Shown here piece by piece: positions 17,653 to 26,080 of a stretch of 64,000 bases of DNA. Numbering within the stretch: the first letter of the stretch is position 1; each line of letters starts with the position of its first letter. The notes below the pieces were generated by a model. It saw only the letters and a program-made list of their open reading frames with translations, was not told the origin of the DNA and ran no database searches. A program made the translations under genes and the position numbers. This DNA comes from UBA668 sp039796575 (GTDB lineage Bacteria; Actinomycetota; Acidimicrobiia; Acidimicrobiales; Ilumatobacteraceae): the NCBI GenBank assembly GCA_039796575.1, contig JBDKJP010000061.1, positions 1-64,000 on the forward strand, written 5' to 3'.

Positions 17653-18798
17653 TCACACCCAGTTGCGACGGCGGCGGAGCGTGATGGCCTGCATCACACC
17701 CACCGCGAGGGCCACCAGCGCCACCACCAGCGCGCCCGACAGCCAGCGGCCGAGCGCGGTGAGCCCGGCGATCACCACCAGCGCGGCGACGCGCTCGGGC
17801 AGCACCAGCTTCGCGGCGCGGTACTGGATACCCATCAGTCCGCCGATGAAGCACAGCGCCGACAGCGCGAGCGTCCAGCGGTCGTGGACGTCGAGCTCGT
17901 CGAGCGGGTGCTCGACGAGGTGCTTCGCGACCACGGCGTAGAGCACCAGGCCGGCCACGAGCGGGAAGTGGCCGATGGTGAAGAAGTCGCGGGCGAACCG
18001 GCCGCGGTCGAGCCCGGTCGCCTTCGCGAGCTCGTGCTCCGACACCTCGGGGATGTACGCGAAGTAGGTCCACCACAGCACGCAGGCGAGCCCCACGGCC
18101 ACCACCACGCCGAGCACGGTCTCGGCGCTGAGACCGATGGCCGACGCCGTGACACCCGTGGCCACCAGCACCTCGCCGAGCGAGATGATCACGAACAACG
18201 CATGCCGTTCGGCGAAGTGCACCGGGTTGATGCTCCACTCGCCCGCACCGCCCGCGCGAGCCGCGGCCACGATGTCGATGACGGCCGCGGCGATCCACAG
18301 CCCGGTGCGCGCACCGTCGTGGAAGAACGCGCCGAGCAGCACCACGAACGGCGCGATCACCATCGTCGACGCGTACCGGACGAACGCCGTGCGAGTGCGC
18401 TCGTCGCGCCACGCGGTGCGGCCCTGCACCAGCAGCACGAGGAGCAGGATGCCGAGGTACGTGCCGGCGAACCAGAAGCCGCCGTCCTCGAACACCGTGG
18501 GGATGCTGACGCTCATCACCAACGTGACCGGGATGAGCATCAGCACGATCACGCGTGTGGCTGCCACCGCCTGCAGGTCGATGGCCGATCCGGACCACGT
18601 GAACTGCGACCACTGCCACCACACCAGCCAGGCGATGAGGAGGCCGCGGAAGAGACCGCCCGCGGTGGGGTCGTGCGAGATGAGCGTCGCGATCTGCGTG
18701 ACGGCGAGCACGAACACGAGGTCGAGGAACAGCTCGAGGTTCGTGGCGTGCCGCTCGCGCGCCGCATCCGGTGATTCGTGGGTGGGAGCCTCGGTCAC
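17653..18798 (-). CDS. Low temperature requirement protein A (LtrA) family membrane protein
   Basis: 381 residues, mostly hydrophobic, with about ten predicted membrane segments. The LtrA hallmarks are present: NLELFLDLVFVLAVTQ near the N-terminus, WWQWSQFTW, FAERHALFVIISLGE and LWWTYFAY. The molecular function of LtrA is not established. Start GTG 18798 overlaps the TGA of the upstream HisD-like gene (GTGA), so the two are translationally coupled, although no functional link is known. Confidence 0.92.
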   Translation of the reverse strand: MTEAPTHESPDAARERHATNLELFLDLVFVLAVTQIATLISHDPTAGGLFRGLLIAWLVWWQWSQFTWSGSAIDLQAVAATRVIVLMLIPVTLVMSVSIPTVFEDGGFWFAGTYLGILLLVLLVQGRTAWRDERTRTAFVRYASTMVIAPFVVLLGAFFHDGARTGLWIAAAVIDIVAAARAGGAGEWSINPVHFAERHALFVIISLGEVLVATGVTASAIGLSAETVLGVVVAVGLACVLWWTYFAYIPEVSEHELAKATGLDRGRFARDFFTIGHFPLVAGLVLYAVVAKHLVEHPLDELDVHDRWTLALSALCFIGGLMGIQYRAAKLVLPERVAALVVIAGLTALGRWLSGALVVALVALAVGVMQAITLRRRRNWV

Positions 18799-20123
18799 GC
18801 GCCCTCCTGGCGGATGGACGCGGCACGGGCGTGGGCGGTGAACCCCTCGTGCTCGCTCATCGCCAGGATGGTAGGCGTCATCCGCGCCAGCGCCGTTCCG
18901 TCGGCCTTCGCGACGGCGGTGCGCTTCAGGAACGTGTCGGCGGTGATGCCGCTGCTGACGTGCGCGAACCCGCCGGTGGGCAGGCTGGCCGGGCAGCCGA
19001 TCACGAAGTTGCCGGCGCTGAACAGCGTGTGCTGGCCGACGAGGATCTCGCCCGCGTTGACCAGACGGTCGAGCAGCTCGGACTCGTGCTCGTCGGCGAC
19101 GGCGACCTGCAGGTGCTCGGGCGCCCAACGGTTGGCCACCTCGGCGGCCTGCTCGAGATCGTCGACGAGCACGCAACCGCCGATCACGCCCAGTGCAGCG
19201 CGAGCGGCCTCGGCACGGGCCGCGGGCAGCGCGGCCACCTGCGTGGCCAGCTCGGCGTCGACCCGTTCGGCGAACTCGCGTGACGGGGTGATGAGCAGCA
19301 CGGCCGAATCGGTGCCGTGCTCAGCCTCGTTCAGCAGGTCGGCGGCGGTGAGTCGCGGGTCGACCGTGTGGTCGGCGATGACCACGCTCTCGGTGGGGCC
19401 GAGGATCATCATCGTGGCCACGCCATAACGCTGCATCTCGACCTGCGCGCACGCCACGGGCGGGCTGCCCGGGCCGACGATCTTGCGCACCTGCGGAATG
19501 GTGGCGGTGCCGAAGCCCAGCGCCGCGACACCGGCGGGGCCGTTGACGCGGAACACGTCGGTGATGCCGAGCTTGCGGCACACCACCAGCACGGCCGGGT
19601 CGATGCGGCCGCTGCCGTCCGGCATGGGCGGCACCACGAGCGCCACCTGCGGCACGCCGGCCACCACGGCGGGCACGCCGAGCTGGTACGCCACGCTCGG
19701 GTAGCTGGCCTTGCCACTGGGCACGAACAGCCCGGCGGAGGTGATGGGCGTGATCTTCTCGCCGACGGTGAGGCCGGGCTCGCTCTCGAAGCTCCAGTCG
19801 GCGGCGCGAGCCATGAGCTGTTCGTTGAACGCACGCAGGTGCGCGATCGCGTCGTCGATGGCCGCGTCGACCTCGGGCGCGACCGCCGCGGCCTCGAGCT
19901 CGTCGGCCGTGGCCCTCAGCTGGTGCGGCTCGAGCGACACCTTGTCCCAGTCGCGCAGCGCGCTGCAGACGGCCTCGTCGCCGTGGGCACGCACGTCGTC
20001 GATGATGCGCCCGATCGACGCCTTCAGCTGCTCGTCGAAGATGGCGTCGAGGCCACGCGCGCACAACGCCCCGCGCTCGGCCTCGTCCATCGCCGACCAG
20101 GTCATCCACCGCATCACCGACAT
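18795..20123 (-). CDS. Histidinol dehydrogenase paralog (HisD family)
   Basis: 442 residues, full HisD length, start ATG 20123. Family landmarks: LFVPSGKASYPS, INGPAGV-like VNGPAGVAALGFG, IVGPGSPPVACAQ, WAPEHLQ and EHEGFTAHARA. Zinc-site positions deviate from E. coli HisD: Gln259 is Glu (NEAEHGTDS), Asp360 is Asn (SAGNFVIG) and the following His is Ala. No other his gene is adjacent; neighbours are LtrA and an amidase. It therefore probably belongs to a HisD-like dehydrogenase subgroup acting on another alcohol, not the histidine pathway enzyme. Confidence 0.85.
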   Translation of the reverse strand: MSVMRWMTWSAMDEAERGALCARGLDAIFDEQLKASIGRIIDDVRAHGDEAVCSALRDWDKVSLEPHQLRATADELEAAAVAPEVDAAIDDAIAHLRAFNEQLMARAADWSFESEPGLTVGEKITPITSAGLFVPSGKASYPSVAYQLGVPAVVAGVPQVALVVPPMPDGSGRIDPAVLVVCRKLGITDVFRVNGPAGVAALGFGTATIPQVRKIVGPGSPPVACAQVEMQRYGVATMMILGPTESVVIADHTVDPRLTAADLLNEAEHGTDSAVLLITPSREFAERVDAELATQVAALPAARAEAARAALGVIGGCVLVDDLEQAAEVANRWAPEHLQVAVADEHESELLDRLVNAGEILVGQHTLFSAGNFVIGCPASLPTGGFAHVSSGITADTFLKRTAVAKADGTALARMTPTILAMSEHEGFTAHARAASIRQEGA

Positions 20124-20134
20124 GGCAGTCGACG

Positions 20135-21580
20135 CTATCGGCAGGGCACGTCGGGCCGCCGGTGGAACCACGGGTCGGCCTCCTCGAGCTGCGCGGCCAA
20201 CTGCAGCAGCAGAGCGTCGTCGCCGGCGCGGCCCATCAGCTGCGTGCCCACGGGCAACCCGGCGGGGTTCCACCACAGCGGCAACGACATCGCCGGTTGG
20301 CCGGTGCCGTTCGCGAGCGGCGGGTACGGCGAGTAGGGCAGCACGTGCTCGAGGCGGTACTCGAGGAACGACGACCACCCGTCGGGGCGACCGGACGCGA
20401 ACCGCCCGAGCTCGGCCGGCGGCTCGCCGAGCGTGGCCGTGAGCAGCATGTCGTGGTCGACGAGGAAGCGCGCCGCCTGTCGGCCCACCGCGTGCACCGT
20501 GTCGACGCACGACAGGTACTCGGCACCCGACACGGTGCGGCCGAGCTCACACGCGAGGCGCGTGCCGCGCTCGACGCGCTCCTCCGCGCCGGGGCCCGCC
20601 TGATCGACCGTGAGCTGCGTACCACAGGCCACGATCTTCGACCACGCCACCATGAACGCGTGCATGTCGAGCACCGGTTCGGCGGGCACCACCTCGTGAC
20701 CGAGCGACTCGAGCAGCTCGGCGGTGTGCTGCACGGCTGCCACGCAGTCGGGATGGATGGGCTCGCCGGTGAACGTGCGCGTGGTCATCGCGATGCGCAA
20801 CCGGGGCGGCGGGGCGCCGAGCGCGTCGAGGTAGCCGATGGTGCGCGGCGGCGCGTGGTACGGCGCACCGACATCGGGCCCGGCGCAGGCGTCGAGCATG
20901 GCCGCGGTGTCGCGCACCGAGCGGGCGAGGTAGCCGTCGATGGCCATGCCGGCCCACCCCTCCCCCGACGCGGGGCCGTCGGGCAGCAGGGCACGGGTGG
21001 GCTTCAACCCGAACAACCCGCACGACGTGGCGGGGATGCGCACGGAACCGCCGCCGTCGCTGCCGTGCGCGAGCGGCACCACGCCGGCCGCCACCGCTGC
21101 GCCCGAGCCGCCGCTCGACCCGCCGGCCACGTGCGCGGTGTTCCACGGGTTGCGGGTGGGGCGCCCGTACACGGCAGCCTCGGTGGTGACGCCGATGCCG
21201 AACTCGGGGCTGGTGGCGCGACCGAACGTGACGAGCCCGGTGGCCTGCATGCGCAGGTAGATCTCGCTGTCGAACGAGTAGCGGTACCCGTCGTACAGCC
21301 GCGAACCCATGCTGGTGGGGTAGGCCGCCGCCTCGCAGCCGAGGTCCTTCAGCAGGAACGGCACGCCGGTGAACGGGCCGTCGGGCAGTCCGGCGGCGAT
21401 GGCCGCACGGGCGGCGTCCTCCTGCACGTGCACCACGGCGGCGATCGCGTCGTCGGTGGCCTCGGCGCGCGCCAGTGCCACGTCGAGCAACTCGTCGGCG
21501 GTGACCTCGCCACCCTTCACCAAGGCCGCCAGGCCGGTGGCGTCGAACTCCACGTACTCGTCGAAACGCACGGGACCCAT
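20135..21580 (-). CDS. Amidase signature family enzyme
   Basis: 481 residues. Ser-cisSer-Lys triad visible: Lys78 (PFLLKDLG), cis-Ser in VAGGSSGGSGA (155/156), nucleophile Ser179 in DGGGSVRIP. Members hydrolyse amides such as acyl-amides, 6-aminohexanoate cyclic dimer, or aryl amides; the substrate cannot be read here. The absence of gatB/gatC neighbours argues against GatA. It ends 11 bp upstream of the HisD-like start, so the two likely share a transcript, and it is divergent from purA. Confidence 0.93.
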   Translation of the reverse strand: MGPVRFDEYVEFDATGLAALVKGGEVTADELLDVALARAEATDDAIAAVVHVQEDAARAAIAAGLPDGPFTGVPFLLKDLGCEAAAYPTSMGSRLYDGYRYSFDSEIYLRMQATGLVTFGRATSPEFGIGVTTEAAVYGRPTRNPWNTAHVAGGSSGGSGAAVAAGVVPLAHGSDGGGSVRIPATSCGLFGLKPTRALLPDGPASGEGWAGMAIDGYLARSVRDTAAMLDACAGPDVGAPYHAPPRTIGYLDALGAPPPRLRIAMTTRTFTGEPIHPDCVAAVQHTAELLESLGHEVVPAEPVLDMHAFMVAWSKIVACGTQLTVDQAGPGAEERVERGTRLACELGRTVSGAEYLSCVDTVHAVGRQAARFLVDHDMLLTATLGEPPAELGRFASGRPDGWSSFLEYRLEHVLPYSPYPPLANGTGQPAMSLPLWWNPAGLPVGTQLMGRAGDDALLLQLAAQLEEADPWFHRRPDVPCR

Positions 21581-21644
21581 GCTGGCACGGGAGCGTCCAG
21601 TAGGCTTCCGTCACGTTCCGGTCACCTCCGAGGAGCGTTCTGCC

Positions 21645-22868
21645 ATGCCCGTCACTGTTGTCGTAGGCGCCCAATGGGGCGACGAGGGCAAGGCCAAGGT
21701 CATCGACCTGCTCGCCGCCGAGCACAGCCACGTCGTCCGCTACCAGGGCGGGCACAACGCCGGCCACACCGTGGTGGTGGGCACCGAGCGGTACGCGCTG
21801 CAGCTCATCCCCAGCGGCGTGCTGTACCCGCACATCATCCCGGTCATCGGCAACGGCGTGGTGGTCGACCTGCCCACGCTGTTCAAAGAGATCGACACGC
21901 TCGAGAGCCGCGGCATCAGCTGCGCGAAGTTGAAGGTGAGCAGCCAGGCGCACCTCATCTTCCCGTGGCACCAGTCGCTCGACGCGCTGTACGAAGCCAA
22001 GCGCGGCGACGAGAAGATCGGCACCACGCTGAAGGGCATCGGCCCGGCGTACAGCGACAAGGCGCGCCGCATCGGCCTGCGGGCCGGCGACGTGCTCGAC
22101 GCCGCAGCGTTCCGCGAGTCGGTGCACGCCAACTGCACATACCACAACCGCGAGATCGAAGGTCTCGGCGGCGAGGCGCTCGACGCCGACACGGTGGCCG
22201 ACCAGTTCGCCGAGCTCGGCGCACGCCTCGCGCCGTACGTGTGCGACACCGTGGAGATGCTGCACGAGGCACTCGACCGCGACGACGCGCTGCTGCTCGA
22301 GGGCGCGCAGGCCACGTTCCTCGACCTCGATCACGGCACGTACCCGTTCGTCACCTCCAGCAACCCCACGGCGGGCGGCGCGTGCGTGGGCACCGGCATC
22401 GGGCCGCGGTACCTCACCCGCATCGTCGGCATCACGAAGGCGTACGCCACCCGCGTCGGCAGCGGCCCGTTCGCCACCGAGCTCACCGACGAGCTCGGCG
22501 ACAAGCTGGTCGAGATCGGCCGCGAGTTCGGCACCGTCACCGGCCGTCGCCGTCGTTGCGGCTGGCTCGACCTGGTGATGCTGCGCAAGGCCGTGCGCAT
22601 CAACAGCCTCACCGAGCTCGCCCTCACCAAGCTCGACGTGCTCGACACGTTCGAAGAGGTGAAGGTGTGCACCGAGTACGACGCCGACGGCCGCCCGGTC
22701 TACGCCGTGCTGCCCGGTTGGCTCACCGACCTCAGCTCGGTCACCGAGCTCGACGCGCTGCCCGCGAAGGCCCGCGACTTCGTGGCCCTCGTGGAACGTG
22801 AAGTGGGCATCCCCGTGAAGATCGTCGGCACCGGTGCCGAGCGCGAGAGCTACGTGATCTGGTCATGA
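21645..22868 (+). CDS. purA: Adenylosuccinate synthetase
   Basis: 407 residues. Makes adenylosuccinate from IMP, aspartate and GTP, the first committed step to AMP. Motifs: VVVGAQWGDEGKAK at the N-terminus, QGGHNAGHT, GTTLKGIGPAYSDKARR, RVGSGPF and GTVTGRRRRCGW. Two usually fixed positions differ: GDEGKGK is GDEGKAK, and GTTGRGIGP is GTTLKGIGP. The length is slightly below the usual ~430. Start ATG 21645 follows GAGGAG; a TAGGCT -10-like box lies at about 21600. It overlaps purB by ATGA. Confidence 0.95.
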   Translation: MPVTVVVGAQWGDEGKAKVIDLLAAEHSHVVRYQGGHNAGHTVVVGTERYALQLIPSGVLYPHIIPVIGNGVVVDLPTLFKEIDTLESRGISCAKLKVSSQAHLIFPWHQSLDALYEAKRGDEKIGTTLKGIGPAYSDKARRIGLRAGDVLDAAAFRESVHANCTYHNREIEGLGGEALDADTVADQFAELGARLAPYVCDTVEMLHEALDRDDALLLEGAQATFLDLDHGTYPFVTSSNPTAGGACVGTGIGPRYLTRIVGITKAYATRVGSGPFATELTDELGDKLVEIGREFGTVTGRRRRCGWLDLVMLRKAVRINSLTELALTKLDVLDTFEEVKVCTEYDADGRPVYAVLPGWLTDLSSVTELDALPAKARDFVALVEREVGIPVKIVGTGAERESYVIWS

Positions 22869-24169
22869 TCCCCCGCTACACGATGCCCGAGATGGCGGCC
22901 GTGTTCTCCGACACGGCCCGCTTCGGCCGGTACCTCGAGATCGAGCTGCTGGCCACCGAGGCGCACGTGGCGTTGGGCATCGTGCCGGCGGCCGACGCGG
23001 TGGCGTGCCGCGAACGCGCGCCGATGGTCGACGAGGCGTTCGTGGCCGCGGTCGACGAGCGCGAGAAGATCACCGACCACGACGTCGCGGCGTTCGTCGA
23101 CGTGGTGCAGGACGCCATCGGCAAGCCCGCCGGCGCATGGATCCACTACGGCCTCACCAGCAGCGACGTGGTCGACACGGCGTGGATGTGGATGCTGCGC
23201 GACGCGTGCGACCTGCTGCTGCACGCCGCCGACGGCCTGTTGGCCGCGCTGGTGCGCATGTCCCGCGAGCACCGCGACACGGTGATGATCGGCCGCACGC
23301 ACGGCATCCATGCCGAGCCCACCACGTTCGGGGCGAAGGTGGCGCTGTGGGCGCTGCAGGTCGACCGCGACCGCACCCGCCTGCGCGCCGCACGCGACAC
23401 GGTCGCGGTGTGCAAGCTCAGCGGCGCCGTCGGCACGTTCAGCAACATCGACCCGTCCATCGAGGCGCACGTCGCCTCGGCGCTCGGTCTGCGCGCCGTG
23501 CCCGCCACACAGGTCATCGCCCGCGATCGCCACGCCGAGTTCCTGTACGCATGCGCCTCGGTGGGCGCCACGATGGAGCTCATCGCCGTCGAGCTGCGCC
23601 ACCTGCAGCGCACCGAGGTGCGCGAGGTGCAGGAGGGGTTCAAGGCCGGGCAGAAGGGCTCCAGCGCGATGCCCCACAAGCGCAACCCCATCAGCGCCGA
23701 GACCATCAGCGGACTCAGCCGAGTGCTGCGCGGCAACCTCCAGGCCGGCCTGCAGGACGTGGCGCTGTGGCACGAGCGCGACATCTCGCACAGCTCGGTC
23801 GAGCGGGTCGTGCTGCCCGACAGCGCGCTGCTCGCCTACTACGTGATGCGCCGCATGACCCGCCTGCTCGACGGGCTGCAGGTGTTCCCGCAGCGCATGC
23901 TCGACAACCTGTGGGCCAGCCACGGTCTGGTGTTCAGCCAGCCGGTGCTGCTCGGCCTGGTGCAGGCCGGCCTCACCCGCGACGAGGCCTACCGCATCGT
24001 GCAGGAGAACGCCGGCCGCGCATGGGACGAGAGCGTCTCGTTCCGCGAGCTGCTCGAGGCCGACCCGCGGGTCACCGTGCCCGCATCGGTGCTCGACGAC
24101 GCGTTCGACCTGTCGCGCAGCGTGCGCCACGCGGGTCGCGGCGTCGACGCGCTCGACGCGCTGGGCTGA
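22865..24169 (+). CDS. purB: Adenylosuccinate lyase
   Basis: 434 residues. Cleaves adenylosuccinate to AMP and SAICAR to AICAR in purine synthesis. Fumarase/aspartase superfamily: active-site His regions HYGLTSSDVVDT and IGRTHGIHAEPT, and the family signature SSAMPHKRNP (about 266). The start overlaps the purA stop (ATGA), so the two consecutive steps IMP to AMP are translationally coupled. Confidence 0.97.
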   Translation: MIPRYTMPEMAAVFSDTARFGRYLEIELLATEAHVALGIVPAADAVACRERAPMVDEAFVAAVDEREKITDHDVAAFVDVVQDAIGKPAGAWIHYGLTSSDVVDTAWMWMLRDACDLLLHAADGLLAALVRMSREHRDTVMIGRTHGIHAEPTTFGAKVALWALQVDRDRTRLRAARDTVAVCKLSGAVGTFSNIDPSIEAHVASALGLRAVPATQVIARDRHAEFLYACASVGATMELIAVELRHLQRTEVREVQEGFKAGQKGSSAMPHKRNPISAETISGLSRVLRGNLQAGLQDVALWHERDISHSSVERVVLPDSALLAYYVMRRMTRLLDGLQVFPQRMLDNLWASHGLVFSQPVLLGLVQAGLTRDEAYRIVQENAGRAWDESVSFRELLEADPRVTVPASVLDDAFDLSRSVRHAGRGVDALDALG

Positions 24170-24173
24170 CCCG

Positions 24174-24587
24174 TCAACCGCGTCGGCCGATGCCGGCCGA
24201 CTTCAACACCGCCGCCGGCACGCCCACCGCACGCCACGCCTCGTACTTCACGCCGGTCCGATCGCCGTAGCTCTTCGCGACCTGCACGAACGCGCGCTCT
24301 CGTGCCGCGAGGTCGACCTTGTTCTCCAGTACCTCCAGCTCGCGCTGCAGATCGATGCGCTGCTGCACCAGCTGCAGTTCCGCGATGGGTGACGCAGTCG
24401 CCAGCGCCCGTTCGGCCGCGGACAACTGTCGGCGGATGGTCTCGGGCGTACGCTTGCGTCCGCGCACCGGCTTGTTGGCCTTCAGCGCCTCGAGATACTC
24501 ACGAACCACCCGACCCTCCATTCGGCCTTTCGCAAGCGCGGCTTTGTGCGCATCGCTGAGCGGGTTCTTCGGACCGGGCTTTCCCAT
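24174..24587 (-). CDS. Conserved hypothetical, basic helical protein
   Basis: 137 residues from ATG 24587 (GAGG just upstream; a TTG start at 24608 is possible). Lys/Arg-rich N-terminus MGKPGPKNPLSDAHKAALAK, then VRGRKRTPETI, a charged coiled-coil-like stretch of about 45 residues, and a C-terminal AWRAVGVPAAVLKSAGIG. The basic character hints at nucleic-acid binding. I do not recognise a named family. It converges on purB (4-bp gap) and diverges from the thioesterase gene. Confidence 0.6.
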   Translation of the reverse strand: MGKPGPKNPLSDAHKAALAKGRMEGRVVREYLEALKANKPVRGRKRTPETIRRQLSAAERALATASPIAELQLVQQRIDLQRELEVLENKVDLAARERAFVQVAKSYGDRTGVKYEAWRAVGVPAAVLKSAGIGRRG

Positions 24588-24640
24588 GACCTCGATCGTA
24601 ATTCTCAATCACCGCGTTTGCCAGAGAGGAATTTGCTCGA

Positions 24641-25462
24641 ATGGAGCTCCGCACCTTGTTCGACTTGGAACCACATGGCCCCGACACATTCGTCGGAATC
24701 GGGCCGCGCTATCCGTGGGGTGGCCTGTACGGCGGGCAGATCGTGGCCCAGGCGCTGCGGGCAGCGGCTGCCACGGTCGACGGTTCACAACAAGTGCACT
24801 CACTCCGTGCGTATTTCATCCGCCGTGGTGATCACACCGAACCGATCCGGTTCGAGGTCGATCGCATCCGAAATGGCCGCAGTTTCACCACCCGTCGCGT
24901 CGTTGCGCGTCAGGCAGTTGGCGCCATCCTGAACCTCGAGGCGTCGTTCCAGGCCTTCGAAGAGGCCGACGACATCCAGACCGTGCGCCCGCCCGTCGGT
25001 GTGCCCGGCCCCGACGAGCTGAAGGGCGAGCGGTGGCTGGAGGCGTTCGAGCGGCGCGAAGTGCCTGCCGCACGGCTGGCCGAGATGGTCGACGGCGAGC
25101 GCACCGGCGCAGGTCGTTCGCTCGCGTGGATGAAGACCATCAACGAGATCGGCGACGACCAGTTGCTGCAGCGGTGCTGGATGGCGTACATCAGCGACGA
25201 CATGCCCACCGACGCCGTGCGCAACGCGCATCCCGACTTCGCCGGCACCCACGGGATGACCTTCAACGCCAGCCTCGACCACACCATCTGGTTCCACCGC
25301 CCGGTGCGCGCCGACCGGTGGCACCTGTACGACGTCACCTGCCACTCGTACGTGGGCGCCCGCGGCCTGTCGATCGGGCACGTGTTCAGCGACGACGGCA
25401 TCCACGTGGCCACCATCGCCCAAGAGGTGTTGGTGCGCGATGTGCGTCGCAAGCAAGACTGA
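24641..25462 (+). CDS. Acyl-CoA thioesterase II (TesB-like)
   Basis: 273 residues, double hot-dog fold. Hydrolyses acyl-CoA to free fatty acid and CoA. Motifs: YGGQIVAQAL and SLRAYFIRRGD in the first hot-dog; SLDHTIWFHRP (catalytic Asp), SYVGARGLSIGHVF and ATIAQEVLVR (catalytic Gln) in the second. The start follows AGAGAGGA. pyrE begins 6 bp after its stop. Confidence 0.93.
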   Translation: MELRTLFDLEPHGPDTFVGIGPRYPWGGLYGGQIVAQALRAAAATVDGSQQVHSLRAYFIRRGDHTEPIRFEVDRIRNGRSFTTRRVVARQAVGAILNLEASFQAFEEADDIQTVRPPVGVPGPDELKGERWLEAFERREVPAARLAEMVDGERTGAGRSLAWMKTINEIGDDQLLQRCWMAYISDDMPTDAVRNAHPDFAGTHGMTFNASLDHTIWFHRPVRADRWHLYDVTCHSYVGARGLSIGHVFSDDGIHVATIAQEVLVRDVRRKQD

Positions 25463-25468
25463 CGCACC

Positions 25469-26002
25469 ATGAGCCTCGACGCACTGGCCGACAAGATCAA
25501 CTCCATCGCCCGCCTCACCGGCACCTTCACGCTGCGGTCCGGGCAGACGGCCACCGAGTACTTCGACAAGTACCGGTTCGAGGCGCAGCCGGCACTGCTG
25601 GCCGAGATCGCCGCGGCCCTCGCCCCGATGATCCCCGAGGGCACCGAGGTGCTCGCCGGGTTGGAGATGGGTGGCATCCCCATCGCCACCGCGCTCTCGC
25701 TGCACACCGGCATCCCCGCCGCGTTCGTGCGCAAGGAGGCCAAGACCTACGGCACCGCGCAGCTCGCCGAGGGCAGCGACATCGTCGGCAAGCGCGTCAC
25801 GGTGGTGGAGGACGTCATCACCACGGGCGGCCAGGTGGTCATCAGCACCAACGACCTCCGTGCGCTCGGCGCGAACGTCGAGCACGTGCTGTGCGTCATC
25901 GACCGCAGCCCCGACCACGGCGCTGCGCTCGCGGCCGAGGGCCTGCAGATGCACGCACTGCTCACCCGCGCCCAGCTCGACGCCGCCGAATCCCGCCGCT
26001 GA
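25469..26002 (+). CDS. pyrE: Orotate phosphoribosyltransferase
   Basis: 177 residues. Converts orotate and PRPP to OMP in pyrimidine synthesis. PRPP-binding signature VTVVEDVITTGGQV and the FVRKEAKTYGT loop are present. The protein is slightly shorter than the usual 180-215. It follows the thioesterase gene by 6 bp, and three palindromes follow its stop. Confidence 0.93.
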   Translation: MSLDALADKINSIARLTGTFTLRSGQTATEYFDKYRFEAQPALLAEIAAALAPMIPEGTEVLAGLEMGGIPIATALSLHTGIPAAFVRKEAKTYGTAQLAEGSDIVGKRVTVVEDVITTGGQVVISTNDLRALGANVEHVLCVIDRSPDHGAALAAEGLQMHALLTRAQLDAAESRR

Positions 26003-26004
26003 CC

Positions 26005-26080
26005 CGCGAACTTAAGTTCGCGCGCCTCCCCCGGGGAACTTCAGTTCGCGCGCCCGCCCCGCGAACTTACGTTCGCGGGG
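26005..26080. terminator. Three tandem palindromes between convergent genes
   Basis: CGCGAACTTAAGTTCGCG (26005-26022), GAACTTCAGTTC (26036-26047) and CCCCGCGAAC-N4-GTTCGCGGGG (26057-26080). All share GAACTT/AGTTC-type arms. The third contains the TAA stop of the leftward dehydrogenase gene. They could be a bidirectional terminator or a repeated protein-binding site; no T-tract follows. Confidence 0.55.

Noticed and set aside
15509..17941. Long plus-strand open frame across the D-aminoacylase region
   Set aside because: Translation is repetitive (Val/Ala/His/Gly) and the opposite strand encodes a clear amidohydrolase with metal motifs.
18795..20123. Start of a histidine biosynthesis operon
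   Set aside because: Neighbours are LtrA and an amidase, no other his gene is present, and zinc-site residues differ from true HisD.
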